DNA from: Salinivibrio kushneri
GTDB lineage: Bacteria; Pseudomonadota; Gammaproteobacteria; Enterobacterales; Vibrionaceae
Assembly (NCBI RefSeq): GCF_027286325.1
Contig: NZ_CP114588.1
Span: 1,885,317 to 1,949,316 of the forward strand
DNA length: 64,000 nucleotides
Direction of reading: 5' to 3'
The notes beneath the pieces were generated by a model that worked only from the letters and a program-made list of their open reading frames with translations, did no database searches and had not been told where the DNA came from. Position 1 is the stretch's first letter, and each line of letters begins with the position of its first letter. The position numbers were made by a program, and so were the translations under genes. Positions 40,311 through 50,741 of the stretch are shown here, one piece after another.

Positions 40311-40973
40311 ATGAGGGTATTGCATGGTGACTCATTGTCGCCACACACTAGGAAGATCGCACTCGCATTAAGGTTGAAGCATCTCACCTATCAACTCGCG
40401 CCTACCTCGCCCTTTGAGGCGCATGAGCGCGTCATTCACCACCCACCGATGCAAACTGTGGTCGCACTCGCCGAGGCATCACAGACCATTTACCAAGATA
40501 CAGTGATTACGGCCTACCTAGATGATGCCTATCCTGATCCGCTGCTTTATCCAGGTAATCCCACCCATCGGGCTGAGATCCGCTGGATTGAATGGTTTTG
40601 TCGTTATCAGCTTGACCCGTTAATCACAGATACGTTGTTTTATCAGCGGGTAGTACGCGGGCACATTTTAGATAAAACGGTCGATCATCAAGCGGTGAAC
40701 CAAGCCCTGCAAACATTGCCCGCATGCTGCCAATATTTAGGGGAGCAAGTAAAGGCAATGCCTACCCAGACAGTGACGATGGCGAGTATCAGCGTGTGGA
40801 GCCTGTTTCGTTGTGCGAAAATGGCGGGACTTGTGCTGGACGACCGATTCGCGGCACTGAGTGACTATCTCTCAGCCCTCGACCAACACCCTTTATTCGA
40901 TGCCTATGCACAAGAAGAAAATCATCAACTAACGCCATTTTTCGCCAGCCCTATTAGCCTAGCGACAACCTAA
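40311..40973 (+). CDS. Glutathione S-transferase-like protein
   Basis: Two-domain GST-fold protein of 220 residues: an N-terminal thioredoxin-like domain (MRVLHGDSLSPHTRKIALAL) with HPPMQTVVALAEASQTIYQDTVITAY resembling the glutathione-binding half, and an all-helical C-terminal domain. AAAGGAGCGCAAA precedes ATG 40311, which settles the start; an earlier in-frame start at 40251 lies inside the terminator region of ansA. Substrate and exact class are unknown. The position before yeaC (opposite strand) suggests no operon. Confidence 0.85.
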   Translation: MRVLHGDSLSPHTRKIALALRLKHLTYQLAPTSPFEAHERVIHHPPMQTVVALAEASQTIYQDTVITAYLDDAYPDPLLYPGNPTHRAEIRWIEWFCRYQLDPLITDTLFYQRVVRGHILDKTVDHQAVNQALQTLPACCQYLGEQVKAMPTQTVTMASISVWSLFRCAKMAGLVLDDRFAALSDYLSALDQHPLFDAYAQEENHQLTPFFASPISLATT

Positions 40974-41033
40974 ACGCTAACATGCAGATTGCCGGTTCAA
41001 TGATGATGAGGCTATCGTCGTTATCGCTACTCG

Positions 41034-41330
41034 CTAGTGCTTAGTGTTGCTGTCTTGAGTCGTCACCTCAATCCTGCCTTCTTCTGGACGGGCGAATTCA
41101 CGTTTCAGCTCCGCTTTCGATTTCCACGTCACATTGCCCCCTTTCGCGACGGTCATGTGTTGGGGCTGGCTGTTGTGACGCGATTGATACAACATTACCG
41201 CTTGCAAGGCTTGGTCACGCTGGGCTTGGTTTAGCGTCGTGCCGTCCGGCCATTTGCCCGTCTCCACGGCATAACACAACCGATCATACACTTCAGGCGT
41301 CATTGCCTTTAAGACTTGTTCAATATCCAT
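41034..41330 (-). CDS. yeaC: YeaC family protein (DUF1315)
   Basis: A 98-residue conserved protein of unknown function. It matches E. coli YeaC in the segments MTPEVYDRLCYAVETGKWPD and QAVMLYQSRHN. It has no membrane segment or signal and is probably cytoplasmic. In E. coli yeaC lies between pncA and msrB, also close to ansA, sppA and gapA, so the neighbourhood is conserved. Confidence 0.92.
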   Translation of the reverse strand: MDIEQVLKAMTPEVYDRLCYAVETGKWPDGTTLNQAQRDQALQAVMLYQSRHNSQPQHMTVAKGGNVTWKSKAELKREFARPEEGRIEVTTQDSNTKH

Positions 41331-41483
41331 TATTACCTCTTGGCGATCCTCATTGGGCTATTATGCCTGAACTTGGTGGGTGGACGGCATGCTTGGTTCA
41401 GTGCGCTGTATCACGCTTTAGGCCATCAACTACACTAAAAGATCACGTATACTCATCGCAACTGACTCAGGATACGATAAACC

Positions 41484-42350
41484 ATGGATTTACGATTACT
41501 CACGCGTTATTTTTACCCATTGGGTCTGATTGCGAGCTTACTGCTACTCGCCGGCTGTGAAGGTGAACCCACCACGAATCAAGTCTGCGAAACCCATCCA
41601 GAGCTATGTGCAGGACTAAACACTGGTGATGGGCAATGCCGATTTGAGCGCTCCGATTTGATTTTCGATCGCTTATCTGTGTACCAAAACCCCAGTGACT
41701 TGAATAAGCTTGCCGAGCTTAAACAAACCAAAGTCTACCTGCGCTGTATGGAACTGGTTGCCGAAATAGAGCCCACCACCTTAAAAGAGCGCAAAACCAA
41801 GCGTACCGAGGCGGTATATCACGCTTACGACGCGATTGAGCGACTAGAGAACGAGCTGAAAGAATCTTACCAACCGCCAGTCATTTACTATCGCTGGTCT
41901 CAAGGCGATAACAGTGCGTTACCGCAGTTTTTAAAGTTAGAGGGAACACGTCATCTCGAAACGCCACAATTGCAGCTGGGGCTTGCCACCTATTATGTGT
42001 CGCGCAACAAAACGAAAACGGTGGAGATCCTACTCCATGCGTTAGAGCTGTATGACGGTGACAATGACACGGTCCGCAAAGAGGTGATCCCAGAGGCGAT
42101 AAAATCGCTGGCAACCACTAACCATGCATTGAAACGCTTCGAACATGCTTATTTATGGGCAAAAGTGGGGGAAAGTTACAATCTTCCAATCGCGCGCGGC
42201 GATCGCCTTGCTCGACTCTATCCATTGACAGAACAGCAGCAAGAGTCACTACAACGCCTTGCGTTTGAGATCGCGGCCGCCATCGAGGACGGTGAATTCG
42301 AAGCAACCTTGCTACAAGCTATCGATAACCAGACTCAAGCATCCTCGTAG
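41484..42350 (+). CDS. DUF2989 family lipoprotein
   Basis: Predicted lipoprotein of 288 residues: a basic-hydrophobic signal ending in the lipobox LLAGC (Cys25), then a mostly helical domain with paired cysteines near the start (CETHPELCAG, then CRFERSD). It looks like DUF2989, found in vibrios and relatives beside gapA. The C-terminal part (about 150-270) has helical hairpins that may be TPR-like. No function is known; envelope location is inferred from the lipobox. Residue +2 is Glu, not Asp, so outer-membrane sorting is expected. Confidence 0.82.
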   Translation: MDLRLLTRYFYPLGLIASLLLLAGCEGEPTTNQVCETHPELCAGLNTGDGQCRFERSDLIFDRLSVYQNPSDLNKLAELKQTKVYLRCMELVAEIEPTTLKERKTKRTEAVYHAYDAIERLENELKESYQPPVIYYRWSQGDNSALPQFLKLEGTRHLETPQLQLGLATYYVSRNKTKTVEILLHALELYDGDNDTVRKEVIPEAIKSLATTNHALKRFEHAYLWAKVGESYNLPIARGDRLARLYPLTEQQQESLQRLAFEIAAAIEDGEFEATLLQAIDNQTQASS

Positions 42351-43705
<1,355 letters not shown>

Positions 43706-43729
43706 TGCGCATGTAACCCTATCCAACGT

Positions 43730-43756
43730 AAAGGCGGCCATTGGCCGCCTTTTGTT
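43730..43756 (+). terminator. Rho-independent terminator after gapA
   Basis: AAAGGCGGCC-ATT-GGCCGCCTTT followed by TGTTT, 24 bases past the gapA stop. Confidence 0.93.
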
Positions 43757-43842
43757 TATCAGGTCCACGACTCGGGACCACGCTTTCTGTGAACTTGTCT
43801 TCGATAACTGATTAAGGAACACTTACCCAAGAGGATCAGGCT

Positions 43843-44727
43843 ATGACTTCTCCCACTCTGCATGTTGAGCGTCAACTTTCTGCATCTGTCGATCTGTGCT
43901 ATCGCCAGTCCGTTCCGATTCTTCGTGTTACTCACCCTGCGTGTTCAGCCACTATTAGCCTATTCGGTGGACACCTCATCACGTTTGCTCCTGCGGGTGA
44001 AAAGTCACTGACTTGGATGAGTGATAACGCTATCTATGATGCCAACACCCCCTTACGAGGTGGTGTCCCCATTTGCTGGCCATGGTTTGGTCACACCGGG
44101 CAACCTTCTCATGGCTTTGCTCGTCGTCAAATGTGGCAGTTAGCGAACATTGAAGAAACAGCTAAAGGCGTCACCATTCAACTGCAATTATCCGACTCAG
44201 ACGCCTCGCGAGCACTATGGCCACATTGTTTTCACGCGACGGTGACCTTTACGCTCACTCATCACGCCGACATCGCCCTAACCGTGACCAATACAGACCA
44301 CCACCCTTGGACCATGGGTGGTGCCTTGCACAGTTACCTTGCGGTAGAAGATAGCGAACAAGCTAACGTGGAAGGACTCGGTTGTCAGTACCTTGATAAC
44401 TTTGCGGCAGGCAACGCCGTGCCAGCGACGGGAAAAGTGACCTTCGAGGAGCCGGTTGATAGGATTTATACGGGAGCTAACAACACCCTCACTGTGACCG
44501 ATCCGGTGGGAAATCGTCGTCTCAAGGTCAATAACCAAGGTGCAACCAGCACCGTCATCTGGAACCCAGGCCAAGCAGCATCTATTCAGATGGCAGATAT
44601 GGATGATAACGGGTACCTTAAGTTTGTCTGTGTCGAAGCGGCCATTGAACAGCCCACACAAGTTGTCCAGCCAGGCCAAAGCTACACGTTAGCAACCCAG
44701 TTAATGGATGAGCGCCAGTCAAGCTAA
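43843..44727 (+). CDS. yeaD: D-hexose-6-phosphate mutarotase (YeaD)
   Basis: Aldose-1-epimerase-like enzyme that interconverts anomers of glucose 6-phosphate and similar sugars. The 294 residues contain the family segments FGGHLITFAPAGEKSLTWMS, LRGGVPICWPWFG and a catalytic-region histidine in GALHSYLAVED. The location beside gapA is conserved in enterics and vibrios. It has an independent start (AAGAGGATCAGGCT before ATG 43843) after the gapA terminator. Confidence 0.95.
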   Translation: MTSPTLHVERQLSASVDLCYRQSVPILRVTHPACSATISLFGGHLITFAPAGEKSLTWMSDNAIYDANTPLRGGVPICWPWFGHTGQPSHGFARRQMWQLANIEETAKGVTIQLQLSDSDASRALWPHCFHATVTFTLTHHADIALTVTNTDHHPWTMGGALHSYLAVEDSEQANVEGLGCQYLDNFAAGNAVPATGKVTFEEPVDRIYTGANNTLTVTDPVGNRRLKVNNQGATSTVIWNPGQAASIQMADMDDNGYLKFVCVEAAIEQPTQVVQPGQSYTLATQLMDERQSS

Positions 44728-44738
44728 GCGTCTATTCC

Positions 44739-44767
44739 AGGCCGCTTTACACCCAAGCGGCCTGTTT
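44739..44767 (+). terminator. Terminator after yeaD
   Basis: GGCCGCTT-TACACCC-AAGCGGCC followed by TGTTT. The T run is short; it lies between convergent genes. Confidence 0.65.
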
Positions 44768-44781
44768 AATGGGTAACAAAA

Positions 44782-45540
44782 CTACATAAAAATATAGTTA
44801 ATCCCCAAGTAGCCCGAGGCGGCGGTGGATTGATCCACCATTGGGCTATCGGCAATATCGTCATCCAAATTGGTGTAGCGCACGCCACCCAGTAGCTGAA
44901 TACGCTCGGTCAGCATAAAATAACCACTCGCACCTATAAAATAATGGCCAGCCGATCCTGGCTCATAAGCGGGTAACCCCGACCGTGCCGCTTCGTCTTC
45001 GCTGATCCCGTACAAGTGCTGATTGAGCTCATGGCTGTTATAGGAGTAGCCCACTTCCGGTGACACCCCCCACCGAGGATGATTGAACGCGTATTTCCAA
45101 CTAGCCTCGCCATACACTCCGTCTCTGTCATGCGTGACGCCTTCCCCAGCCAGCACCTGAAAACGACCTATCGGCGAGTGGTACTGATAAGCTAATGCCG
45201 CCACAATTGACGTGTCACGTTTGTCGAGCAGGCTTAGTTGCGGATCATCGGTATCGGCGGGGTCAAAACGGCGCGGATCATAGGTCGCTGATAAAACGAG
45301 ATTGTGTGTTGAATCTTTCGGGGCCAGCCTCGCACCGGCCGTCAGCCCGCGAAAATAAAAGTGATCGGTATCAACGTTCACCGTTGGGACCACAAGCGGG
45401 TCGGTATCCGTGTCTTTGTAGACCTGAGGCGAAAATGCGCCTATCACGCCAGCAGAAACACGCGTCTCAGCGTAAGCACTGCCGGCAGTTAGCATCAGGG
45501 CGCACGCGACCCAAGCCGTTCCTCTCGCTATATTCATCAT
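44782..45540 (-). CDS. MipA/OmpV family outer-membrane protein
   Basis: Outer-membrane beta-barrel of 252 residues with a signal peptide ending at GSAYA (about residue 24), alternating strands and a final strand LGINYIFM. The pattern GAFSPQVYKDTDTD, then FYFRGLTAGARLAP, agrees with the MipA/OmpV family. Some members bind murein enzymes, others are osmotically regulated porins; no specific role can be assigned. A second ATG one codon on (45537) is possible. It is divergent from the yeaG operon. Confidence 0.85.
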   Translation of the reverse strand: MMNIARGTAWVACALMLTAGSAYAETRVSAGVIGAFSPQVYKDTDTDPLVVPTVNVDTDHFYFRGLTAGARLAPKDSTHNLVLSATYDPRRFDPADTDDPQLSLLDKRDTSIVAALAYQYHSPIGRFQVLAGEGVTHDRDGVYGEASWKYAFNHPRWGVSPEVGYSYNSHELNQHLYGISEDEAARSGLPAYEPGSAGHYFIGASGYFMLTERIQLLGGVRYTNLDDDIADSPMVDQSTAASGYLGINYIFM

Positions 45541-45816
45541 CTATTCCCTTCTTGTTTGACGGCTGGCAAACGTCAGCCTAGTCGCCCTAACTGGTGAAAT
45601 TATCGCCTTTAGCATACCTCACTAGCTTGAACCGCAGCTGTCAATATCTTGACAAAACAAGTATACGGATCCGGTAACAAAAATTATCGAAAAAACAAAC
45701 AATTCTTTCACGCAAAATCGGCAAATCAGGTCTAACCTTATAAAAAGGAAAGGGACCATTCAGCCAATTTTGCACCTTTTCTTTTTGAGTTATTAGACGA
45801 TTTAGGGGGCAGGACC

Positions 45817-47751
45817 ATGACTATTTTCGATCACTATCGTCAGCGTTACGAAGAAGCGAAAGACGAGGAAATGAGCCTTCAAGAATTCTTGGATCTGTGC
45901 CGAGAGGATCGCGGCGCGTATGCCAATGCAGCAGAGCGTTTGCTGATGGCCATTGGCGAGCCAGAAAAAATTGATACATCGCTTGACCCGCGGCTCAGTC
46001 GTATCTTCTCCAACCGAGTGATTTCCCGCTACAAAACCTTCGAAGACTTTTATGGCATGGAAGACTCGATTGAGCAAATCGTCTCGTATCTCAAGCACGC
46101 AGCGCAAGGCTTGGAAGAGCGCAAACAAATTCTCTATTTGCTCGGGCCTGTTGGTGGGGGTAAATCATCCTTAGCCGAGAAACTAAAAAGCTTGATGCAA
46201 CAAATGCCTATCTATGTTCTGACGGCTAACGGTGAGCGCAGCCCGGTCAACGACCATCCGTTCTGTTTATTTGATGCCGAGGAAGACGGCCATCTGCTCG
46301 AGAAAGAGTATGATATCCCACACCGTTATATCCGTCATATTATGTCACCTTGGGCCGCGAAACGCTTAAAAGAGTTTGGTGGCGATATTAGCCAATTTAA
46401 AGTGGTTAAATTGCGTCCGTCCATTCTCAACCAAGTCGGTGTGGCCAAAACTGAACCCGGGGATGAGAACAACCAAGACATCTCGTCACTGGTGGGTAAA
46501 GTTGACATCCGCCAGCTTGAACACTATTCACAAGATGACCCCGATGCCTACTCCTACTCTGGTGCGCTGTGTCGCGCCAACCAAGGGATGATGGAGTTCG
46601 TCGAAATGTTCAAGGCGCCGATAAAGGTGCTCCACCCGTTATTAACCGCCACCCAAGAAGGCAACTATAACGGCACAGAAGGCCTGTCAGCACTGCCGTT
46701 TGATGGCATCATTCTCGCACACTCAAACGAGTCCGAGTGGCAATCGTTCCGCAACAACAAAAACAACGAAGCCTTCCTCGACCGTGTCTATATCGTCAAA
46801 GTGCCCTATTGCTTGCGCGTGTCAGACGAAATTCGAATCTACAATAAGCTGCTATCTTCCAGTGAGCTACGCCATGCGCCTTGCTCACCCAGCACACTGG
46901 ATATATTGGCGCGCTTCTCTGTGCTTTCACGGCTAAAAGATCCTGAAAACTCGAGCATTTATTCAAAAATGCGCGTGTATGATGGTGAGACGTTGAAAGA
47001 TACGGATCCTAAAGCGAAGTCCTACCAAGAGTACCGTGATTTTGCTGGTGTTGATGAGGGTATGGATGGGCTATCGACCCGTTTCGCGTTCAAAATCTTG
47101 TCACGGGTGTTTAACTTCGACCATGCGGAAGTTGCTGCCAACCCTGTGCATTTGTTCTACGTGCTAGAGCAACAGATTGAGCGAGAGCAGTTCCCGCAAG
47201 AAGTCGCTGAACGCTATCTTGAGCACCTTAAAGGCTACTTGATTCCCAAATACATCGAGTTTATCGGTAAAGAGATCCAAACCGCTTACCTCGAGTCGTA
47301 CTCCGAATACGGGCAAAACATTTTTGACCGTTACGTCACCTATGCTGACTTCTGGATCCAAGATCAAGAATTCCGCGATCCAGATACTGGCCAGTTGTTT
47401 GACCGCTCAGCACTCAATGCTGAATTGGAAAAAATCGAGAAACCGGCGGGCATCAGTAACCCGAAAGATTTCCGTAACGAAATCGTCAACTTTGTCCTCC
47501 GCGCACGCGCCAACAATGAGGGTAAAAACCCAGCATGGACCAGCTATGAGAAACTGAAAACCGTCATTGAGAAGAAGATGTTCTCCAATACCGAAGATTT
47601 ACTTCCAGTGATTTCCTTCAATACCAAAACCTCGAGCGAAGAGCAGAAGAAACACGACGATTTTGTCGCTCGTATGATGGAAAAAGGCTATACCCGCAAG
47701 CAAGTTCGCTTGCTCGCAGAGTGGTATTTGCGCGTGCGTAAATCATCGTAG
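45817..47751 (+). CDS. yeaG: Serine kinase PrkA family protein YeaG
   Basis: AAA+ serine kinase of the PrkA family, active in nitrogen starvation and sustained stress in E. coli. The 644 residues carry a Walker A LGPVGGGKSSLAEKL near residue 110, a large AAA+ core, and a C-terminal PrkA domain resembling a kinase lobe. AGGGGGCAGGACC precedes ATG 45817. It is first of a three-gene unit: yeaH follows after 33 bases and a spoVR-like gene 41 bases after that. I looked for a sigma-54 promoter, as in E. coli, without finding one. Confidence 0.96.
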   Translation: MTIFDHYRQRYEEAKDEEMSLQEFLDLCREDRGAYANAAERLLMAIGEPEKIDTSLDPRLSRIFSNRVISRYKTFEDFYGMEDSIEQIVSYLKHAAQGLEERKQILYLLGPVGGGKSSLAEKLKSLMQQMPIYVLTANGERSPVNDHPFCLFDAEEDGHLLEKEYDIPHRYIRHIMSPWAAKRLKEFGGDISQFKVVKLRPSILNQVGVAKTEPGDENNQDISSLVGKVDIRQLEHYSQDDPDAYSYSGALCRANQGMMEFVEMFKAPIKVLHPLLTATQEGNYNGTEGLSALPFDGIILAHSNESEWQSFRNNKNNEAFLDRVYIVKVPYCLRVSDEIRIYNKLLSSSELRHAPCSPSTLDILARFSVLSRLKDPENSSIYSKMRVYDGETLKDTDPKAKSYQEYRDFAGVDEGMDGLSTRFAFKILSRVFNFDHAEVAANPVHLFYVLEQQIEREQFPQEVAERYLEHLKGYLIPKYIEFIGKEIQTAYLESYSEYGQNIFDRYVTYADFWIQDQEFRDPDTGQLFDRSALNAELEKIEKPAGISNPKDFRNEIVNFVLRARANNEGKNPAWTSYEKLKTVIEKKMFSNTEDLLPVISFNTKTSSEEQKKHDDFVARMMEKGYTRKQVRLLAEWYLRVRKSS

Positions 47752-47784
47752 CCCTTGGGCTGACGCAGATGACGGGAGAGAGAT

Positions 47785-49059
47785 ATGGCGCATTTTATTG
47801 ATCGTCGTCTCAATGGCAAAAATAAAAGCACTGTCAATCGACAGCGCTTTTTACGCCGACACAAACGGCAAATTAAAGAGTCCATTGCTGACGCCGTCAA
47901 CAACCGCTCGATCACAGATGTTGAAAGTGGAGAGGATATTTCTATCCCTTCTCGTGACATTCGTGAACCGACTTTCCACCAAGGTAAAGGGGGACAGCGT
48001 GATGCTGTCCACCCTGGTAATGATCAATTCAGCCCAGGGGATCGTATCGCTCGTCCCCCCGGTGGCGAAGGCGGCGGCGGTGCCGGAGAAGGACAAGCCA
48101 GTCCTGATGGCGAAGGCCAAGATGAATTCGTCTTTCAAATATCAAAAGACGAGTATTTGGATCTCTTGTTCGAAGATCTTGAGCTTCCGAACCTGAAGAA
48201 AAACCAAATGAATAAAATGGTGGAGTACAAAACGCATCGCGCAGGATATACCTCAAATGGGGTGCCCTCGAATATTGCCATTGTACGTTCACTGCAAAAC
48301 TCACTGGCACGACGCACGGCGATGTCAGCCGGCAAACGCCGAGAACTGGCAGAGCTTGAAGAAGCGCTTGAGCGCGTGCGCGAGGCCGAGCCTGCACAAC
48401 CACTTGAAGTGAAACGACTCGAAGAAGAAATCACGGTATTGAAGCGCAAAATCGCCGCGGTTCCGTTCATCGATACCTTTGACTTACGGTATAAAAACTA
48501 CGAAAAGCGGCCACAGCCAAGTAGCCAAGCCGTGATGTTTTGCTTGATGGATGTGTCTGGTTCGATGGACCAAGCGACTAAAGATATCGCCAAACGGTTT
48601 TATATCCTGCTTTATCTTTTCCTTACACGCACTTATAAAAACGTGGAGGTAGTCTTTATTCGCCATCACACGCAGGCGAAAGAAGTCGATGAGCACGAGT
48701 TTTTTTACTCACAGGAGACGGGCGGCACGATTGTATCCAGCGCCCTGCGGCTTATGGATGAAATCATCAAAGATAGGTATGACCCGACAGAATGGAACGT
48801 CTATGCGGCACAAGCCTCGGATGGCGACAATTGGGCCGATGACTCACCCGGTTGCCGAGAACTACTGCAAAACACCCTGTTGCCGGTCAGCCGTTATTAC
48901 GCCTATATCGAAATCACCCGCCGCGCGCATCAAACACTGTGGCGTGAATATGAGGCGTTGGCGCAAAGCCATGACAACTTTGCAATGCAAAACATTCGCT
49001 CAGCGGAGGAAATTTTCCCCGTGTTCCGCGAATTGTTTAAGCGTCAGGTCGAAGCCTGA
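47785..49059 (+). CDS. yeaH: YeaH/YhbH family protein (DUF444)
   Basis: Conserved partner of PrkA kinases. The 424 residues have an Arg/Lys-rich N-terminus, a glycine-rich linker ([11 protein letters not shown], about residue 93) and a von Willebrand A-like C-terminal domain with the metal-binding motif DVSGSMD (DxSxS) near residue 254. The biochemical role is unknown; conserved linkage to yeaG and spoVR implies one stress pathway. GGGAGAGAGAT precedes ATG 47785. Confidence 0.95.
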   Translation: MAHFIDRRLNGKNKSTVNRQRFLRRHKRQIKESIADAVNNRSITDVESGEDISIPSRDIREPTFHQGKGGQRDAVHPGNDQFSPGDRIARPPGGEGGGGAGEGQASPDGEGQDEFVFQISKDEYLDLLFEDLELPNLKKNQMNKMVEYKTHRAGYTSNGVPSNIAIVRSLQNSLARRTAMSAGKRRELAELEEALERVREAEPAQPLEVKRLEEEITVLKRKIAAVPFIDTFDLRYKNYEKRPQPSSQAVMFCLMDVSGSMDQATKDIAKRFYILLYLFLTRTYKNVEVVFIRHHTQAKEVDEHEFFYSQETGGTIVSSALRLMDEIIKDRYDPTEWNVYAAQASDGDNWADDSPGCRELLQNTLLPVSRYYAYIEITRRAHQTLWREYEALAQSHDNFAMQNIRSAEEIFPVFRELFKRQVEA

Positions 49060-49100
49060 CGCCATACCGGCATCGACGTATTTTATCAGGGAGACATGGT

Positions 49101-50648
49101 ATGGCTGTCACCAAAGGTAAACGTAACACTCCACTTCATGATGGACCCGATTGGACCTTTGACCTGCTCGAGCAGTATCACAAGGAAATCAAACGTGTCG
49201 CTGAACACTACAAGCTGGATACTTATCCAAACCAAATCGAAATCATTGCCGCTGAGCAAATGATGGATGCTTACTCAAGCGTCGGGATGCCCATCAATTA
49301 CAACCATTGGTCGTTTGGTAAAAAGTTTATCGAGACCGAACGCAACTACAAACACGGGTACATGGGGCTTGCTTACGAGATAGTGATTAACTCCAATCCG
49401 TGTATTTCTTATTTGATGGAAGAAAACACCATCACCATGCAAGCGCTGGTGATGGCACATGCCTGTTATGGCCACAATTCCTTTTTCAAAGGCAATTACC
49501 TGTTTCAAACTTGGACAGACGCAGGCTCCATTATTGATTACCTGCTTTTTGCAAAAAATTACATCAGTGAATGTGAAGAAAAGTACGGCCTGGCAGAAGT
49601 AGAAAACCTGATCGACTCCTGCCATGCGCTGATGAACTATGGGGTCGATCGCTATAAGCGGCCGCAAAAGATCTCTCTTGCTGAAGAAAAAGCGCGTCAA
49701 AAGGCACGAGAGGACTACCTGCAGACGCAAGTCAATGAACTCTGGCGTACCATCCCAAGTGGCCAAAAAGAGCAAGAAGAAGAAAAACGCCGCTTCCCTG
49801 CCGAGCCACAAGAGAATCTGTTGTACTTTTTTGAAAAGCACTCTCCACTGCTTGAGCCATGGCAGCGAGAAATCGTGCGGATAGTGCGTAAAGTCAGCCA
49901 GTACTTTTACCCGCAAAAGCAAACTCAGGTGATGAACGAAGGTTGGGCGACATTTTGGCACTACACCATACTCAATCATCTGTATGACGAGGGCTTGGTC
50001 ACTGACAGCTTCATTATGGAGTTTTTACATAGCCACACCAATGTGGTGGCACAACCGCCTTACAACAGCCAGTTCTATTCCGGCATTAACCCTTACGCGC
50101 TCGGGTTTGCCATGTTTCAGGACATTCGCCGAATGTGTGAAACCCCCACAGAAGAAGATAAATACTGGTTCCCCGATATCGCGGGAAAAGACTGGTTAGA
50201 AACCGTGCATTTTGCCATGGCAAACTTTAAAGATGAGAGCTTTATCAGCCAGTTTCTATCGCCCAAAGTGATGCGGGATATGAAGTTTTTCGCCGTCAAT
50301 GACGATGATCGGCAAAGCTACATTGAAGTGACCAGTATTCATAATGAACAAGGTTATCGCCAATTACGTGAAGATCTCTCCGCGCAGTATAATCTCAGTA
50401 ACCGCGAACCGAATATTCAAGTGTTCGATGTCGATTTACGTGGCAACCGCTCACTCACGCTTCGCTACGTGCCTCATAATCGGATCCCGCTCGCCAAATC
50501 TTATGAAGAAGTGCTCAAGCACGTCCATCGGCTGTGGGGGTTTGAAGTGATCCTCGAAGAAGAAACCAGTGAAGGGCGAGGAAAAATACTGAGTAGCTGT
50601 CCCAAGCGGCCACAGTTTGATCCTGATATCTTAATGGGCAGTCACTAA
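49101..50648 (+). CDS. ycgB: SpoVR family protein YcgB
   Basis: SpoVR-family protein; in Bacillus it affects spore cortex formation, and in enterics it is a stationary-phase stress protein of unknown biochemistry. The 515 residues show the family segments DWTFDLLEQYHKEI and NEGWATFWHYTILNHLYDEG. A His/Glu-rich core (MAHACYGHNSFFKGNY and NEGWATFWH) could bind metal. It is last in the yeaG-yeaH-spoVR unit. In E. coli ycgB is unlinked from yeaGH; here the three are contiguous. Confidence 0.94.
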   Translation: MAVTKGKRNTPLHDGPDWTFDLLEQYHKEIKRVAEHYKLDTYPNQIEIIAAEQMMDAYSSVGMPINYNHWSFGKKFIETERNYKHGYMGLAYEIVINSNPCISYLMEENTITMQALVMAHACYGHNSFFKGNYLFQTWTDAGSIIDYLLFAKNYISECEEKYGLAEVENLIDSCHALMNYGVDRYKRPQKISLAEEKARQKAREDYLQTQVNELWRTIPSGQKEQEEEKRRFPAEPQENLLYFFEKHSPLLEPWQREIVRIVRKVSQYFYPQKQTQVMNEGWATFWHYTILNHLYDEGLVTDSFIMEFLHSHTNVVAQPPYNSQFYSGINPYALGFAMFQDIRRMCETPTEEDKYWFPDIAGKDWLETVHFAMANFKDESFISQFLSPKVMRDMKFFAVNDDDRQSYIEVTSIHNEQGYRQLREDLSAQYNLSNREPNIQVFDVDLRGNRSLTLRYVPHNRIPLAKSYEEVLKHVHRLWGFEVILEEETSEGRGKILSSCPKRPQFDPDILMGSH

Positions 50649-50666
50649 CCTTGACGAGCCGTTAAT

Positions 50667-50702
50667 AAAAAAGCCGCCATGATCATCAGCATGGCGGCTT
50701 TT
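50667..50702. terminator. Terminator after the yeaG-yeaH-ycgB operon
   Basis: AAAAGCCGCCATG-ATCATCAG-CATGGCGGCTTTT, a 13-bp stem with flanking A and T tracts; usable from both sides by the convergent fadR gene. Confidence 0.95.
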
Positions 50703-50741
50703 CTTGATACACATGGTTTCGGTTTCACTCATTGGACCGTG

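Noticed and set aside
45541..45816. Sigma-54 promoter for yeaG
   Set aside because: No GG-N10-GC arrangement with acceptable flanks was found, although E. coli yeaGH uses sigma-54.
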